From Guptibacillus hwajinpoensis (GTDB lineage: Bacteria > Bacillota > Bacilli > Bacillales > Guptibacillaceae): a stretch of DNA of 64,000 nt. The position numbers were made by a program, and so were the translations under genes. Positions 46,471 to 56,342 of the stretch are shown here, one piece after another. Position 1 is the stretch's first letter. Each line of letters begins with the position of its first letter. The DNA is taken from NCBI RefSeq assembly GCF_005144865.1, contig NZ_SWFM01000003.1, positions 496,001-560,000 of the forward strand, given 5' to 3'. Below the pieces are notes generated by a model. The model searched no databases, was not told the origin of the DNA, and was given only the letters and a program-made list of their open reading frames with translations.

Positions 46471-46486
46471 GCCTTACACCTTCTAA

Positions 46487-47524
46487 CTACTTCTGTTTTG
46501 AGCGGGAGGTAATACCAGCTCTAGATTTAAACAGATGAATATTTTCTAGCGCACGCCCTGTGCCAATAGCAACGCACTCAAGCGGATTTTCAGCTACAAT
46601 GACAGGCATTTTCGTTTCATCACTAATCACCTGATCAAGGTTTCGAAGTAGAGCGCCGCCTCCAGTTAGTACAATCCCACGGTCCATAATATCTGCAGCT
46701 AGTTCTGGAGGAGTTTTCTCAAGGGTTACTTTAACAGCTTCAATAATACTATTCACTGTGTCACGAAGAGCACCAGATACTTCATCAGCAGACACACTGA
46801 TTGTCTTCGGAAGTCCAGTTACGAGGTCGCGTCCACGAATGTCCATCGCTTCAATACCTTCTGTTGTTCCTGCTGAACCAATTTCAAGCTTAAGTTGCTC
46901 AGCTGTACGTTCACCGATCATCAAGTTGTACGTCTTCTTCACGTATTGAATAATGGACTCATCCATTTCATCTCCAGCAATACGAATCGATTCGCTCGTT
47001 ACAATACCACCTAGAGAAATAATCGCAACTTCTGTCGTACCTCCACCAATATCTACAACCATACTACCAGTAGGCTCCCAAACTGGTAAATCAGCACCAA
47101 TCGCAGCTGCAAATGGCTCTTCAATCGTATAAGGTTCACGCGCGCCTGCCTGACGCGTAGCATCTTCTACTGCTCTTTTCTCAACAGCCGTAATTCCAGA
47201 AGGAACACAGACCATTACATTTGGCTTTCGCGCAAAGACTGAACGGTTTTTCTGTGCTTGCTGGATGAAGTACTTCAGCATTGTAGCTGTCGTTTCGAAA
47301 TCAGCAATGACTCCGTCTTTCATTGGACGAAGCGCAACAATGTTTCCTGGTGTACGACCGATCATATTCTTCGCGTCATTACCTACTGCCTCAATTGAAC
47401 CCGTATCTGTACGAAGCGCAACAACTGAAGGCTCCCTTACAACGACGCCTTTACCTTTTACATATGCCAGCGTATTAGCTGTACCTAAATCTATTCCCAT
47501 ATCTCTTGAAAATCCACCAAACAT
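46487..47524 (-). CDS. mreB: Actin-like rod shape protein MreB
   Basis: 345 residues with the actin-fold nucleotide motifs [12 protein letters not shown] (phosphate 1), [14 protein letters not shown] (phosphate 2) and [11 protein letters not shown] (adenosine). Directs lateral wall synthesis. AGGGAG lies 11 nt before the ATG. TATAAT at 47574-47569 may be a -10 box; no good -35 is visible. Confidence 0.98.
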   Translation of the reverse strand: MFGGFSRDMGIDLGTANTLAYVKGKGVVVREPSVVALRTDTGSIEAVGNDAKNMIGRTPGNIVALRPMKDGVIADFETTATMLKYFIQQAQKNRSVFARKPNVMVCVPSGITAVEKRAVEDATRQAGAREPYTIEEPFAAAIGADLPVWEPTGSMVVDIGGGTTEVAIISLGGIVTSESIRIAGDEMDESIIQYVKKTYNLMIGERTAEQLKLEIGSAGTTEGIEAMDIRGRDLVTGLPKTISVSADEVSGALRDTVNSIIEAVKVTLEKTPPELAADIMDRGIVLTGGGALLRNLDQVISDETKMPVIVAENPLECVAIGTGRALENIHLFKSRAGITSRSKQK

Positions 47525-47626
47525 TTATGTTAAATCTCCCTTCAATTCAACCAAAACTCATAAGTATGATTATACTGCATCAGTATTGAAAACGGTAGTG
47601 GGAAAACGTGCTATCCCGTGTCCGTT

Positions 47627-48319
47627 TTAAACGTAACCCTTTTCTTTTAAACTAACAAACTTTTGATCTCCAATAATAATGTGATCAAGCATATCTATTC
47701 CAAGCATCTTCCCACATTCCGCAAGGCGTTTTGTGACTTCAATATCTTCTCTACTTGGTGTAGGATCACCACTTGGATGATTGTGAAAACAAATCAATGA
47801 AGCAGCCGAGCGCCTAAACGCTTCTCGAAAAACTTCACGTGGGTGTACAATCGACGCATTTAAACTACCGACAAAGACGGTCTGACGATGTAACACCTGA
47901 TTCTTCGTATTTAAGTATAAGCAAACAAAGTGTTCCTGTGAGAGAAAACGCATATCTTCCATCACATAGTTCGCACCATCTTCTGGTGAACGAATCGTAT
48001 AGCGTTCTTCTAATTGAAGGCGGCTAACTCTTCTCCCGAGCTCCATTGCTGCGATTAGCTGTACGGCTTTCGCAGTCCCAACCCCATTTAGAGAAGTTAA
48101 CTCTTCAATACTTGCATCTTTTAGAAGTCGAAGCCCTTCAAAGTACTGGATAATGCGATAAGAAAGCTGAAGGACAGACTCCTGCTTTGTTCCTGTCCTG
48201 AGAATAATAGCCAATAACTCTTGATTGGATAACGTTTCAGGACCGTCCTTCACAAGGCGCTCTCTCGGGCGTTCTTCTTCAGGATAATCACGAATCATTA
48301 AAGGTGTTTTCAGCAACAC
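47627..48319 (-). CDS. radC: RadC/JAB-domain DNA repair-associated protein
   Basis: 230 residues: helix-hairpin-helix part (ELTSLNGVGTAKAVQLIAAM) and a C-terminal JAB1/MPN metalloprotease-like domain with HNHPSGDPTPSREDI and E upstream. Historically called radC; the repair role is doubtful. GTG 48319 or TTG 48316 both fit GGGAGGAAGC; ATG 48298 is another option. Conserved neighbour of mreB and maf. Confidence 0.95.
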   Translation of the reverse strand: MLLKTPLMIRDYPEEERPRERLVKDGPETLSNQELLAIILRTGTKQESVLQLSYRIIQYFEGLRLLKDASIEELTSLNGVGTAKAVQLIAAMELGRRVSRLQLEERYTIRSPEDGANYVMEDMRFLSQEHFVCLYLNTKNQVLHRQTVFVGSLNASIVHPREVFREAFRRSAASLICFHNHPSGDPTPSREDIEVTKRLAECGKMLGIDMLDHIIIGDQKFVSLKEKGYV

Positions 48320-48350
48320 GCTTCCTCCCTGGATTCATCTTCATGCCTGA

Positions 48351-48929
48351 CTAATGCTGAATCTCCGGAACTATGCCGAACGCCTTAAGTTCTCTTAGCG
48401 TTCTTGCAATCGGAAGCCCTACCACACTGTAATAATCACCATGAATACGTTTCACAAAGGCGGCACCGAAACCCTGTATGCCATAACCTCCCGCTTTGTC
48501 AAAAGACTCTCCTGTATCGAGATAGGTCTCAATTTCTTCATCAGTTAACTCCCAAAAAGTAACCTCAGTTGCTTCATGAAATTCAACTTTCTTGTTATGT
48601 GAAAGAATGGACACACCTGAATAAACAATGTGCGTACGACCAGAAAGTGCTCTAAGCATCTGCCTCGCATGCTCTCGGCTCTCTGGCTTTCCAAGTACAT
48701 TGTGATCAAGTGTAACGACAGTATCAGCCCCAATCACAATAGCATCTGATACGTTCGCAAGTACATCATTTGCTTTACCAAAGGCAAGCTGTTCCACAAG
48801 TTCAGAAGGAGAAACAGATAAAGAGAGATGTTCTTCAAAGCCACTTACGATAATGTCAAAATGGAGGTTCATTTGCTCTAGAAGTTCTTTTCTTCGTGGA
48901 GATCCAGAGGCTAACACGAGGCGCTTCAT
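48351..48929 (-). CDS. maf: Maf-family nucleotide pyrophosphatase
   Basis: 192 residues. Starts LVLASGSPRRKELL; active-site DTVVTLDHNVLGKP lies near 68; SFDKAGGYGIQGFGAAFVKR near 145. Hydrolyses dTTP, UTP and modified nucleotides; Maf affects septum formation when overproduced in B. subtilis. ATG at 48929 has AAAGGGTGG upstream; a longer frame is unsupported. The 268 bp upstream show a short hairpin near 49135-49155 and nothing else clear. Confidence 0.95.
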   Translation of the reverse strand: MKRLVLASGSPRRKELLEQMNLHFDIIVSGFEEHLSLSVSPSELVEQLAFGKANDVLANVSDAIVIGADTVVTLDHNVLGKPESREHARQMLRALSGRTHIVYSGVSILSHNKKVEFHEATEVTFWELTDEEIETYLDTGESFDKAGGYGIQGFGAAFVKRIHGDYYSVVGLPIARTLRELKAFGIVPEIQH

Positions 48930-49193
48930 AATACCACCCTTTTTTTGTAAATGATTCACAAGTGGGAAAAGGGCTTGATAACAGCTTATCAAATCCCTTT
49001 TCTTTCCACAATTTATTTTTCTGACGTTCCTTTACATTTTTCGTCATGTTTTGATCATGTATGTGCATACAGAATAAATTTGTTAACGATAAACTGAAAT
49101 TTCCTATTTCTATTCGTTTCATCACGATAGTTAAGGAGGGTAGATCCTCCTTCCTTATCCTACCGTTAAATGATTCGCACCGCAAATATCTGA

Positions 49194-50198
49194 CTATTTC
49201 ACACTTTCCACCATGTCTTGATAAGATGACATTCCATCTAGTAGATGCTGCTGCGCGATCCAAAGAGAAGGAACTTTTTCCTCAGAAGAATACGATTGAA
49301 TTTCCTTCATAGCTCCGTTCAAATCTTCTGCGAATTTTTGTCCATCAATTTTCTCCCATTCACTCATCTTTGTTCCCTTATCGTTCCAACTCTCAATGGT
49401 TTCTGCTATTTTTTCAATTTCTTTGTCTGTAACCTTTTTATCGGATAGTGCAGCTAAGTCAATTGTGGTAAGTTCCTCAAGAAGATCTCTTCCTTCCTGA
49501 ATATGCTGAGCCACTACAGGATCTGCTTGAGTTCCTTTACCATCGATTGTCCAAACCTTTTTATAAACATCCTGCCCTTTACTTTCAAAGTAGCTTCCAA
49601 GCGCGTCCTGTCCTTCAACAGAAGAAGAAACGCCAATCAGTAAATAGTACTTCTCACCTTTAAATATAGTAGCAGGAAAGCCTTGCTCTTTAAATTTCAG
49701 TTGAAATTCCTTTGCTGCATCTTCTGTTTCGTAAGCTCCAGATTGAACGACATGAAGATCAAGTGATAAATCAGCTCCTGTCGTTGAAGCTGGTATTGAT
49801 TTCTGTTCACTACTAGCAGGTAATGCCACATTGTTTCCTGAGAAAACCATTAACAAACTCAGTCCAAACAATACGCCAATAACAATAGCAAAAGCTGCAG
49901 AAGCTACCACCTTTTTCTGTATCGTAATCACCGGTTTACCCTTCATCAAAGAAGATTTCTTCTTTCGTCCGACTGGAAGCTTTGATCGTTTTGTAGTAGG
50001 TTCATATAATGGACGAGGTCTCTTTTGAATATGACGCTTTCGAATCTCTACTATTTTCTTAGCGTCACGCCGTTCGGGTAAAATCCACTCAAATTCTTTT
50101 TCTTCTGCTGCAGCACTTTCCTCTTTATGTGTTTCGGAAGGCTTATTCACGTCCTCCCCATTTAAACGAATTGAAATTGTTCGTTTCTCCCTGTCCAT
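49194..50198 (-). CDS. spoIIB: SPOR-domain membrane protein, SpoIIB-like
   Basis: 334 residues: a basic cytoplasmic N-terminus, one transmembrane helix (about 95-120), a SPOR domain (about 147-215, DLHVVQSGAYETEDAAKEF) and a helical C-terminal part. SPOR domains bind denuded glycan at septa. Position between maf and the prepilin peptidase region is that of B. subtilis spoIIB, which aids septal wall remodelling in engulfment. The ATG at 50198 fits AAGGAGG better than the ATG 6 nt earlier. The C-terminal extension is not recognised. Confidence 0.8.
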   Translation of the reverse strand: MDREKRTISIRLNGEDVNKPSETHKEESAAAEEKEFEWILPERRDAKKIVEIRKRHIQKRPRPLYEPTTKRSKLPVGRKKKSSLMKGKPVITIQKKVVASAAFAIVIGVLFGLSLLMVFSGNNVALPASSEQKSIPASTTGADLSLDLHVVQSGAYETEDAAKEFQLKFKEQGFPATIFKGEKYYLLIGVSSSVEGQDALGSYFESKGQDVYKKVWTIDGKGTQADPVVAQHIQEGRDLLEELTTIDLAALSDKKVTDKEIEKIAETIESWNDKGTKMSEWEKIDGQKFAEDLNGAMKEIQSYSSEEKVPSLWIAQQHLLDGMSSYQDMVESVK

Positions 50199-50304
50199 AA
50201 CCATCCTCCTTGATACCGGCTTGTACTATAGTCTATGAAATGAGGGGAAATGCTAGAACAGAAACTACTAGATTTGAGGCTTTCTTCTATTAACAGCTAA
50301 TCAC

Positions 50305-50334
50305 AAAAAAGAAGCCTCTATAATAGAAGCTTCT
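50305..50334 (-). terminator. Terminator of the pilus operon
   Basis: AGAAGC(T)TCTA and TAGA(G)GCTTCT pair around a short loop and are followed by TTTTTTGTG on the minus strand, about 20 bp after the pilO stop. It separates the pilus operon from spoIIB. Confidence 0.85.
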
Positions 50335-50354
50335 CTCATAGACTATAGAAGAAA

Positions 50355-51140
50355 CTACTCTTTCACTTCTTCGTCTGTTACCGTCTCATAAAGAGGATTC
50401 TCTTTACCCGCAGGTTCAGGGTAGTCAATACTTGGTGTTTGTTCTGCAAGATCGGTTAAGGAAGGAATGTAGAAGGTTGACACATCCGCTGTATACAATA
50501 ATTCATTTGTCTCTTCACCTTCATCTAACGAAACAGCTTCAGGCTTTCCTGTAAAAGATAGACCACTAACCATCGCCATTCGTGGTAAACCTTCAATGGA
50601 TTTTAGAAATGTTCTAAGAGATGGATAGTTATCTGAAGCCATCGCCATGCTTACGTTCACGGACTGAATACCTTCCGGAAGCCCAGGCACTGTTTCAGTT
50701 GGTGGCGCTTCAGGAGCTTCTTCGTTAGTTTCTTCAGTCTCTTCATCAGGTGGATTCTCTTGCCCGTCCTCGCTAGTCTCTTCTGAGGTGCTTTCTTCAG
50801 CATATTGGTCAGGATTAAGAACCTCGTCTACAAAATCGAGCTGTTGAATCTTACTTCTAGATACGAGTTCAGCCTGGTTCAGATCAAGGATAAACTGATC
50901 AACTAGTGGTTTTACGGGAACCATGCGCTGTAGTGCATTCGTATCATAAGATTCAGCCTGCTTATTATTCTCTTTTTCTTCGAGCACCCGGATCACATCC
51001 TCGTTCTGACTGACCTGAGCCTCTAGCCTTTCAACTTCTTGCTTTTGTGGAAGAACGGAGAACATATAGAAAAGCACAAGACCTAGAATCGGAAGAAGCA
51101 GACCAACTGCCGTTAGTAAGTTTCTCGTACGATTATCCAT
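50355..51140 (-). CDS. pilO: Type IV pilus inner-membrane protein PilO
   Basis: 261 residues: a transmembrane helix (about 9-30), a coiled coil (about 34-62), an acidic Glu/Pro-rich insert (about 112-150) and a ferredoxin-like C-terminal domain. With PilN it makes the alignment complex linking the cytoplasmic PilM to the pilus. Overlaps the pilN stop by 8 nt. The acidic insert is unusual for PilO. Confidence 0.82.
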   Translation of the reverse strand: MDNRTRNLLTAVGLLLPILGLVLFYMFSVLPQKQEVERLEAQVSQNEDVIRVLEEKENNKQAESYDTNALQRMVPVKPLVDQFILDLNQAELVSRSKIQQLDFVDEVLNPDQYAEESTSEETSEDGQENPPDEETEETNEEAPEAPPTETVPGLPEGIQSVNVSMAMASDNYPSLRTFLKSIEGLPRMAMVSGLSFTGKPEAVSLDEGEETNELLYTADVSTFYIPSLTDLAEQTPSIDYPEPAGKENPLYETVTDEEVKE

Positions 51141-51735
51141 CAGAGCCCTCCTCTACAACCTCATTCTCATCTATTCTTAAATTTGCTTTATTAATCACAA
51201 TTTCATATTCCGTTACATACCGAGGAAGAATGCGACCATCTTCTTCTGCTTCTTCTTCCGTTAAATCAGCGGCTGTTACAGTGAGAACACTCGCAGAAAG
51301 AACATTTTCAGATAAATTAAGTTCACTTAAATATTGAGAGACTTCTTTCATCTGATCAAATTGTACCGTTAACGTTACTGTTTCGCTTCCATCAAAATCG
51401 TAGTTCATAAAGTAACCACGCTTCGGAAGTCGCGCTACAAGATCATCTAATAGCTTAACAGTCGAGAACTCCACGCCATCAAGCCAGTCAACATACTCTT
51501 GTAACGTTTGGCCAGAAGAAGCTGCCGCAACGTCATTTGACTGGAGTGCGATCATAAGCTCCGATGTTTTTTCTAGCCGATCTGTTAACGTCACTTGTTC
51601 GGATTTTAATTGGTGTGAGCTAAAGAGCATCCAAAGAAAAATAGCTAGGATAACCGTACCTGCTGAAATAGGAATGAGGATAAACGAAAAAGATCGCTTC
51701 GGCTTATTAGGAAGAAGGTTAATATCAATTAACAT
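51133..51735 (-). CDS. pilN: Type IV pilus protein PilN
   Basis: 200 residues. The N-terminal MLIDINLLPNKPKR contains the PilM-binding INLLP motif, then one transmembrane helix (about 18-38), coiled coil and a ferredoxin-like domain. Overlaps the pilM end by 11 nt, with GGGGTGG as its site. Confidence 0.93.
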   Translation of the reverse strand: MLIDINLLPNKPKRSFSFILIPISAGTVILAIFLWMLFSSHQLKSEQVTLTDRLEKTSELMIALQSNDVAAASSGQTLQEYVDWLDGVEFSTVKLLDDLVARLPKRGYFMNYDFDGSETVTLTVQFDQMKEVSQYLSELNLSENVLSASVLTVTAADLTEEEAEEDGRILPRYVTEYEIVINKANLRIDENEVVEEGSDG

Positions 51736-52729
51736 TTTTCCACCCCTTCAATGAAAGACCATAAGCTCCGTAGTAAGGAAGTGGAAGTACATTCCCTTCC
51801 TCATCTTTAATTGCATTCGTTTCAGCATTTTGAACAGCTACTTCCACAGTTGATTCAAGGCGTTTCTTTAATAATGGAAGCTCTGGAAAGTCTCCTGATA
51901 AGAAAACACGCTGTATCTTTTGCCCGCTTTTGTTCATCGAATAGTGATAGAAATTAATCACTCGCTCAATTTCTGTAACACTCTCATCAACCATTTCAAT
52001 CAGTTCTTCACGATCACCGATCCATCTCATTGTGCTCGACGATCGGGTTGTTTGAACGACATCCCAGTTGGACTGAGGTGCATCCATCATGACCTGGCGA
52101 ATAAATGCAGGCTTATGCTGATAGAAGACACTAACATTAATGGCCCGAACGCCACAATGAATGAGAAGCGTTGGCTTTTGTGAGTCAATCTGATCGGTAT
52201 GATAATAAAGTCTATAGAGGGATAGTGCGGTAACATCAGCGGCTTCCGGATGAAGGGAAACGGATTCAAGTAAGGAAGATAAATCATTAACAATTTCTTC
52301 AGGAGCTGCAAAAAGAAGAATTTCTTTATGTTCACTCTTTTGTCCAATTAATTCATAATCGAACACAGGATCTTTGAAAGGAAGCATAATACTTGTGCCA
52401 ATTTCAAGGTAAAGGTAACCTTTAATATCTTCATCAGCAACTGAAAGAGGGATCTTCTCGTTTCTTAGGACAAGATAGGTATCAGGAACTAGAAACACAA
52501 CTCTCTTTCCTTTAATCCCCCATTCTTCTACACACTCTTCTAAAATAACAGAAAGGGTATCTCGTTCGATTACTTTGCCATCACGTATAATCCCTTCAGG
52601 AAGAAATCGTTCACGGTAAGAACGAATTTCCATTGTCGAATGAGATAGCTCAACCATTCTGATCACGTGATCATGTAAAATCATACTAATTTGTTTTGAT
52701 TGTGGCTTAAAACGAAAAAAAACCATCAT
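51725..52729 (-). CDS. pilM: Type IV pilus actin-like protein PilM
   Basis: 334 residues with the actin-like fold of PilM (VRMVELSHSTMEIRSYRERF near the start; LLIHCGVRAINVSVFYQ as phosphate 2; VFLSGDFPELPLLKKRLE near the end). Cytoplasmic partner of PilN. GGAGGG precedes ATG 52729; ATG 52726 also fits. B. subtilis has no pilM/N/O. Confidence 0.9.
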   Translation of the reverse strand: MMVFFRFKPQSKQISMILHDHVIRMVELSHSTMEIRSYRERFLPEGIIRDGKVIERDTLSVILEECVEEWGIKGKRVVFLVPDTYLVLRNEKIPLSVADEDIKGYLYLEIGTSIMLPFKDPVFDYELIGQKSEHKEILLFAAPEEIVNDLSSLLESVSLHPEAADVTALSLYRLYYHTDQIDSQKPTLLIHCGVRAINVSVFYQHKPAFIRQVMMDAPQSNWDVVQTTRSSSTMRWIGDREELIEMVDESVTEIERVINFYHYSMNKSGQKIQRVFLSGDFPELPLLKKRLESTVEVAVQNAETNAIKDEEGNVLPLPYYGAYGLSLKGWKNVN

Positions 52730-52741
52730 CCATTCCCTCCA

Positions 52742-53497
52742 TCATGACAGAAAACTAAAATACCAGTCTAAGATTGGTTCAGCATAAAAATATGTAATAA
52801 TTGCACCTAGCGCGATTGATGGACCAAACGGAATGTGCTGCTTTCGTTTCGCTTTTCCACTGAGTAAAGCAGTAATACCAATAACCGATCCGCAAAGTGT
52901 TGAGAAGAAGAAAACAAGAAGTACATCCTGAAAGCCGAATACAAAACCTAGCACCGCAAACAGCTTAATATCTCCGCCCCCCATTCCCCCTTTACTAATA
53001 ACAGCTATGAGTAAAAGTAGTAAGAAACCAGCAGCTGCTCCAATTAAAGGGCTATACCATGGGTTCATTGGAACAATGATTCTTGCTACGATAAAGTAAG
53101 CTGTAAAAAACAATAGAACTTTATCTGGAATCAGCATATATGAAATATCAGATACAAACACAATAACAAGAAGGGAAATCAACCCATATGAGACTAGCAA
53201 TTCTTTTGACCATCCTACCAAAAACGGTGTTATCGTAAAAAGACATGCGGTCACAAACTCAACAGCTGCATAGATTGGCGATATTCGCGATGAGCACCCT
53301 TTACATTTCCCACGCTGGATTAAATAAGAGAAAACCGGAACCAGCTCGATCGCTGAAAGTTCCCGCTTACAATTTGGACAGGATGAGCGAGGGGCCACAA
53401 TCGATCGTTTGACAGGTACCCGAAGACCTACAACATTATAAAAAGACCCAAGTGCGAGCCCAACTAGAAACAAATAACTATGTAATATGACCCCCAT
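52742..53497 (-). CDS. pilD: Prepilin peptidase (PilD/ComC)
   Basis: Cleaves and methylates type IV prepilins. 251 residues, about eight helices. The N-terminal cytoplasmic loop has two CxxC pairs (CPNCKRELS and CKGC). The catalytic aspartates are in VSDISYMLIPD and GGGDIKL. It occupies the comC position near maf-spoIIB. ATG 53497 has GAAGGAT 7 nt upstream; ATG 53506 abuts the site. It could serve both the pili here and competence pseudopili. Confidence 0.95.
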   Translation of the reverse strand: MGVILHSYLFLVGLALGSFYNVVGLRVPVKRSIVAPRSSCPNCKRELSAIELVPVFSYLIQRGKCKGCSSRISPIYAAVEFVTACLFTITPFLVGWSKELLVSYGLISLLVIVFVSDISYMLIPDKVLLFFTAYFIVARIIVPMNPWYSPLIGAAAGFLLLLLIAVISKGGMGGGDIKLFAVLGFVFGFQDVLLVFFFSTLCGSVIGITALLSGKAKRKQHIPFGPSIALGAIITYFYAEPILDWYFSFLS

Positions 53498-53551
53498 ATG
53501 TTTCATCCTTCTTCGAAATAGTTTAATAGATTAAGTGCATCGGTATGTAGT

Positions 53552-53587
53552 TAGGAAGAAAACCCTCCGAGGAGGGTTTTCTTCCTA
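53552..53587 (-). terminator. Strong hairpin between pilA and pilD
   Basis: A perfect 17-bp stem TAGGAAGAAAACCCTCC / GGAGGGTTTTCTTCCTA with a 2-nt loop, 8 bp after the pilin stop. No long T-run follows, so it may be a partial terminator or an mRNA stabiliser that keeps pilin output higher than that of the downstream genes. Confidence 0.8.
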
Positions 53588-53595
53588 ATATATTA

Positions 53596-54018
53596 TTATG
53601 GTTTTAATTTTACAGAAGTTTTATCTAAAGTATTGATATCCCCACTTAGATATTGATGGTTATTATCACCAATCAACGTAACATTAACAGTTCCGTCAGT
53701 TGCAAATACTACTTTAGAAGCAGTAGGGCTATAAGAACCAGTATTACCAGGACTTTTAGGAATACCTTCTAAAAAACCTCCATCTTTTAGTGCTTTAAGA
53801 GTGTATTCAGTTGTTGCAGTTCCTTCCTGTGCTTTAGCTAATCTAGCACTACTTGCTACCTGTTTAGCATTTGCAATATGCGCATCAATCTTCGAGTTAT
53901 TAATTAGATTACCTACAGCCGGAATTGCAATCGCTGCAATAATCCCTAGAATGACAATAACCACAAGTAATTCAATCAACGTTAAACCTTTCTCATTCTT
54001 CAAGTAACGTTTAAACAT
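53596..54018 (-). CDS. pilA: Major type IV pilin
   Basis: 140 residues. Class III signal peptide of 11 residues cleaved in EKG|LTLIELLVVIVILGIIAA, with the required Glu5. The globular domain (about 40-140) has no cysteine, so no disulfide-closed D-region. AAGGGGGA precedes the ATG. Its position after pilC, strong site and the hairpin behind it suggest the highly expressed subunit. Confidence 0.93.
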   Translation of the reverse strand: MFKRYLKNEKGLTLIELLVVIVILGIIAAIAIPAVGNLINNSKIDAHIANAKQVASSARLAKAQEGTATTEYTLKALKDGGFLEGIPKSPGNTGSYSPTASKVVFATDGTVNVTLIGDNNHQYLSGDINTLDKTSVKLKP

Positions 54019-54086
54019 GTGTTTTCCCCCTTGATTTCTATTTTCTACTATGTATGACTTACTATGATGTCTATTAAACTTCTTTA

Positions 54087-55295
54087 CTACCCCACGTTGT
54101 TGTAGATTTCAAACATTGGCACGATGATGGAAAGAACAATGACGCCTACAATGCTTGCAAGAAATACGATCATTAGCGGTTCGATCATTGCTTTTAATCG
54201 ATCCGTTGCATTTTCGACTTCATCTTCATAAAAATCGGCTACTTTGGCGAGCATCGCATCGAGTGAACCGGTTTCCTCTCCAATCGCAATCATCTGCGTA
54301 ACTAAAGGCGGGAAGATCCAGTGCTTTTTCATTGGTTCTGTCAAACGCTTTCCCTGTTCAAGCGATGTTCTTGAATCACGCAGAACTCTAACCACCACCT
54401 CGTTTCCTACAACCTTTTCTACAATCGCTAGAGACTGCAGAATGGGGACCGAGCTCGAGAAAAGGGAGCTTAGCGTTCGCGTCATTCGCGCAAGCGTCGC
54501 TTTTTGTAAAATTTTCCCGAATAACGGTAATTTTAGTATAGCATAGTCGAAATAATACTTACTATATGATTTTTGTCTAATAATAGAAATAAATCCTACT
54601 ATTAGCACAATTACCAGTATAATCAACCACCAATAGACTTGCACAATGTTACTTGCACCCATTACAAACTGCGTAATAGCTGGTAAGTCCCCGCCTAAAT
54701 CTTCAAGCATGTCCGCAAATGTCGGGACAACAGAAGCGAGTAAGAAAATTACTACCCCAATTGCCACGATCCCTACTATAACGGGATAGGTCATGGCTGA
54801 AATAACCTTCTGTTTTGTTTTATGCTGCTTCTCAAAATACTCGCCAAGTCGTTCGAGTGCCTCATCCATGCCGCCGCTTACTTCGCCAGCATAAACCATG
54901 TTCGTAAACATTGGCGGAAACACTTTTGGGTGTTTGGCTGCAGCTTCGGAAAACGGATTACCTGTCCGAAGCTCTTCTTCAATGGTTTTCAGTGCTCGTC
55001 CAAGCGCTTTGCTTTCTGTTTGCTCTGACAGAATAGCTGTTGCATCTACAATCGATATACCTGCTCGAAGTAGCGTAGCGAACTGTCTAAGATAGACAAC
55101 AAAGTCTCGTAGTTTAACAGGGTTTCCAATTGAGATATCCTTCGCCAATAGGGAAGCGTTAACTTCTTGGATTTCCATTACAGCAATGCCTTTTTCACGG
55201 AGCTCTAGAATAACTTCACGCTTCGATTCTCCCGTCAAGCTACCCTTTTTCATTCTGCCTTTTGCTGTCTTACCAACATACTGGAACTGACTCAT
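54087..55295 (-). CDS. pilC: Type IV pilus inner-membrane platform protein PilC
   Basis: 402 residues with two T2SF domains (about 68-190 and 270-395) and three transmembrane helices. Motifs FATLLRAGISIVDAT and MIAIGEETGSLDAML are typical. Platform on which PilB and PilT act. 4 bp after pilT, with AGGGGGAG as site. Confidence 0.97.
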   Translation of the reverse strand: MSQFQYVGKTAKGRMKKGSLTGESKREVILELREKGIAVMEIQEVNASLLAKDISIGNPVKLRDFVVYLRQFATLLRAGISIVDATAILSEQTESKALGRALKTIEEELRTGNPFSEAAAKHPKVFPPMFTNMVYAGEVSGGMDEALERLGEYFEKQHKTKQKVISAMTYPVIVGIVAIGVVIFLLASVVPTFADMLEDLGGDLPAITQFVMGASNIVQVYWWLIILVIVLIVGFISIIRQKSYSKYYFDYAILKLPLFGKILQKATLARMTRTLSSLFSSSVPILQSLAIVEKVVGNEVVVRVLRDSRTSLEQGKRLTEPMKKHWIFPPLVTQMIAIGEETGSLDAMLAKVADFYEDEVENATDRLKAMIEPLMIVFLASIVGVIVLSIIVPMFEIYNNVG

Positions 55296-55299
55296 TGTT

Positions 55300-56334
55300 C
55301 TACTCCCCCTGTAAATACGGCTCAGCAGCTTCTTTTAAAATCGCACTCTCACTTAACAATTGTTTAATAGAGCTTTCAAGCGCAACCATACCAAGTGCTC
55401 TGCTCGTTTGAAGGACGTTAGGAATCTGATACACCTTACCGTCACGAATTAAGTTCGCTACTGCGGAATTGTTTACTAGTACTTCAAAAGCAGGTTTTCT
55501 TGATTTCCGGTCTGGTGTTGGAAATAACCGCTGAGATAAAATCCCAACGAGAACAGATGCAAGCTGCACACGAATTTGTGACTGCTGATTTGGAGGAAAT
55601 ACATCGATAATCCGATCAATTGTCGCCGATGCGTTACTTGTATGAAGCGTTCCTAGAACAAGATGTCCCGTTTCTGCGGCAGTAACAGCGGTTTGAATTG
55701 TTTCAAGATCGCGAAGCTCTCCAACGAGAATAACGTCGGGATCCTGCCTTAGTGCTGCACGCAGACCATGACCAAAGTTTTTAGCATCTGCTCCAATTTC
55801 ACGCTGATCAATGACACAGCTACGGTGTTTGTGCAAATACTCAATCGGGTCTTCAAGCGTAATAATATGCTTTTGGACAGTATGATTTAAGTAGTTAATT
55901 GTCGAAGCTAGCGTGGTTGATTTTCCAGATCCAGTTGGACCAGTAACAAGAATGAGTCCTTGCGGTTTTAATGCTAGTTTTCTCATAATTGGAGGGATAT
56001 GCAAGTCTTCCATCGTAGGAATATTGGTTGGCACAATTCTGATCGCAAGACTGATACATGAGCGCTGATAATACGCATTCATTCTAAACCTTGAAACTCC
56101 CGGTAAACTGTAGGAAAAATCAAGATCACCTTTCTCAACGAACGCGGACCACATTTCTTCGGGTATGACTATTCTTGCCATTTGCTCTGTAACTTCTGGA
56201 GTTAATTGCTCATTCCCATAACGCTTAAGATCACCGTTTACTCTCACAATTGGTGGGACGCCTACTGTAAGGTGTAAATCAGAGGCACCAAGCTGAAAAG
56301 CCGCTTTTAAAAGCTTTTCCATTTGCTCTTTCAT
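55300..56334 (-). CDS. pilT: Pilus retraction ATPase PilT
   Basis: 344 residues, the usual PilT length. PAS-like N-domain, Walker A VTGPTGSGKSTTLAS near 130, Asp box and Walker B DVILVGELRDLETI near 200, His box GHLVLGTLHTSNA, and AxxL-type C-terminus. PilT depolymerises pili and powers twitching. It is absent from the B. subtilis ComG system, so this locus should build retractable pili. Confidence 0.96.
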   Translation of the reverse strand: MKEQMEKLLKAAFQLGASDLHLTVGVPPIVRVNGDLKRYGNEQLTPEVTEQMARIVIPEEMWSAFVEKGDLDFSYSLPGVSRFRMNAYYQRSCISLAIRIVPTNIPTMEDLHIPPIMRKLALKPQGLILVTGPTGSGKSTTLASTINYLNHTVQKHIITLEDPIEYLHKHRSCVIDQREIGADAKNFGHGLRAALRQDPDVILVGELRDLETIQTAVTAAETGHLVLGTLHTSNASATIDRIIDVFPPNQQSQIRVQLASVLVGILSQRLFPTPDRKSRKPAFEVLVNNSAVANLIRDGKVYQIPNVLQTSRALGMVALESSIKQLLSESAILKEAAEPYLQGE

Positions 56335-56342
56335 GTTCTCAC

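Noticed and set aside
49130-49160. Hairpin AAGGAGG/CCTCCTT as a terminator of spoIIB
   Set aside because: The stem is only 7 bp and no T-run follows on the minus strand.
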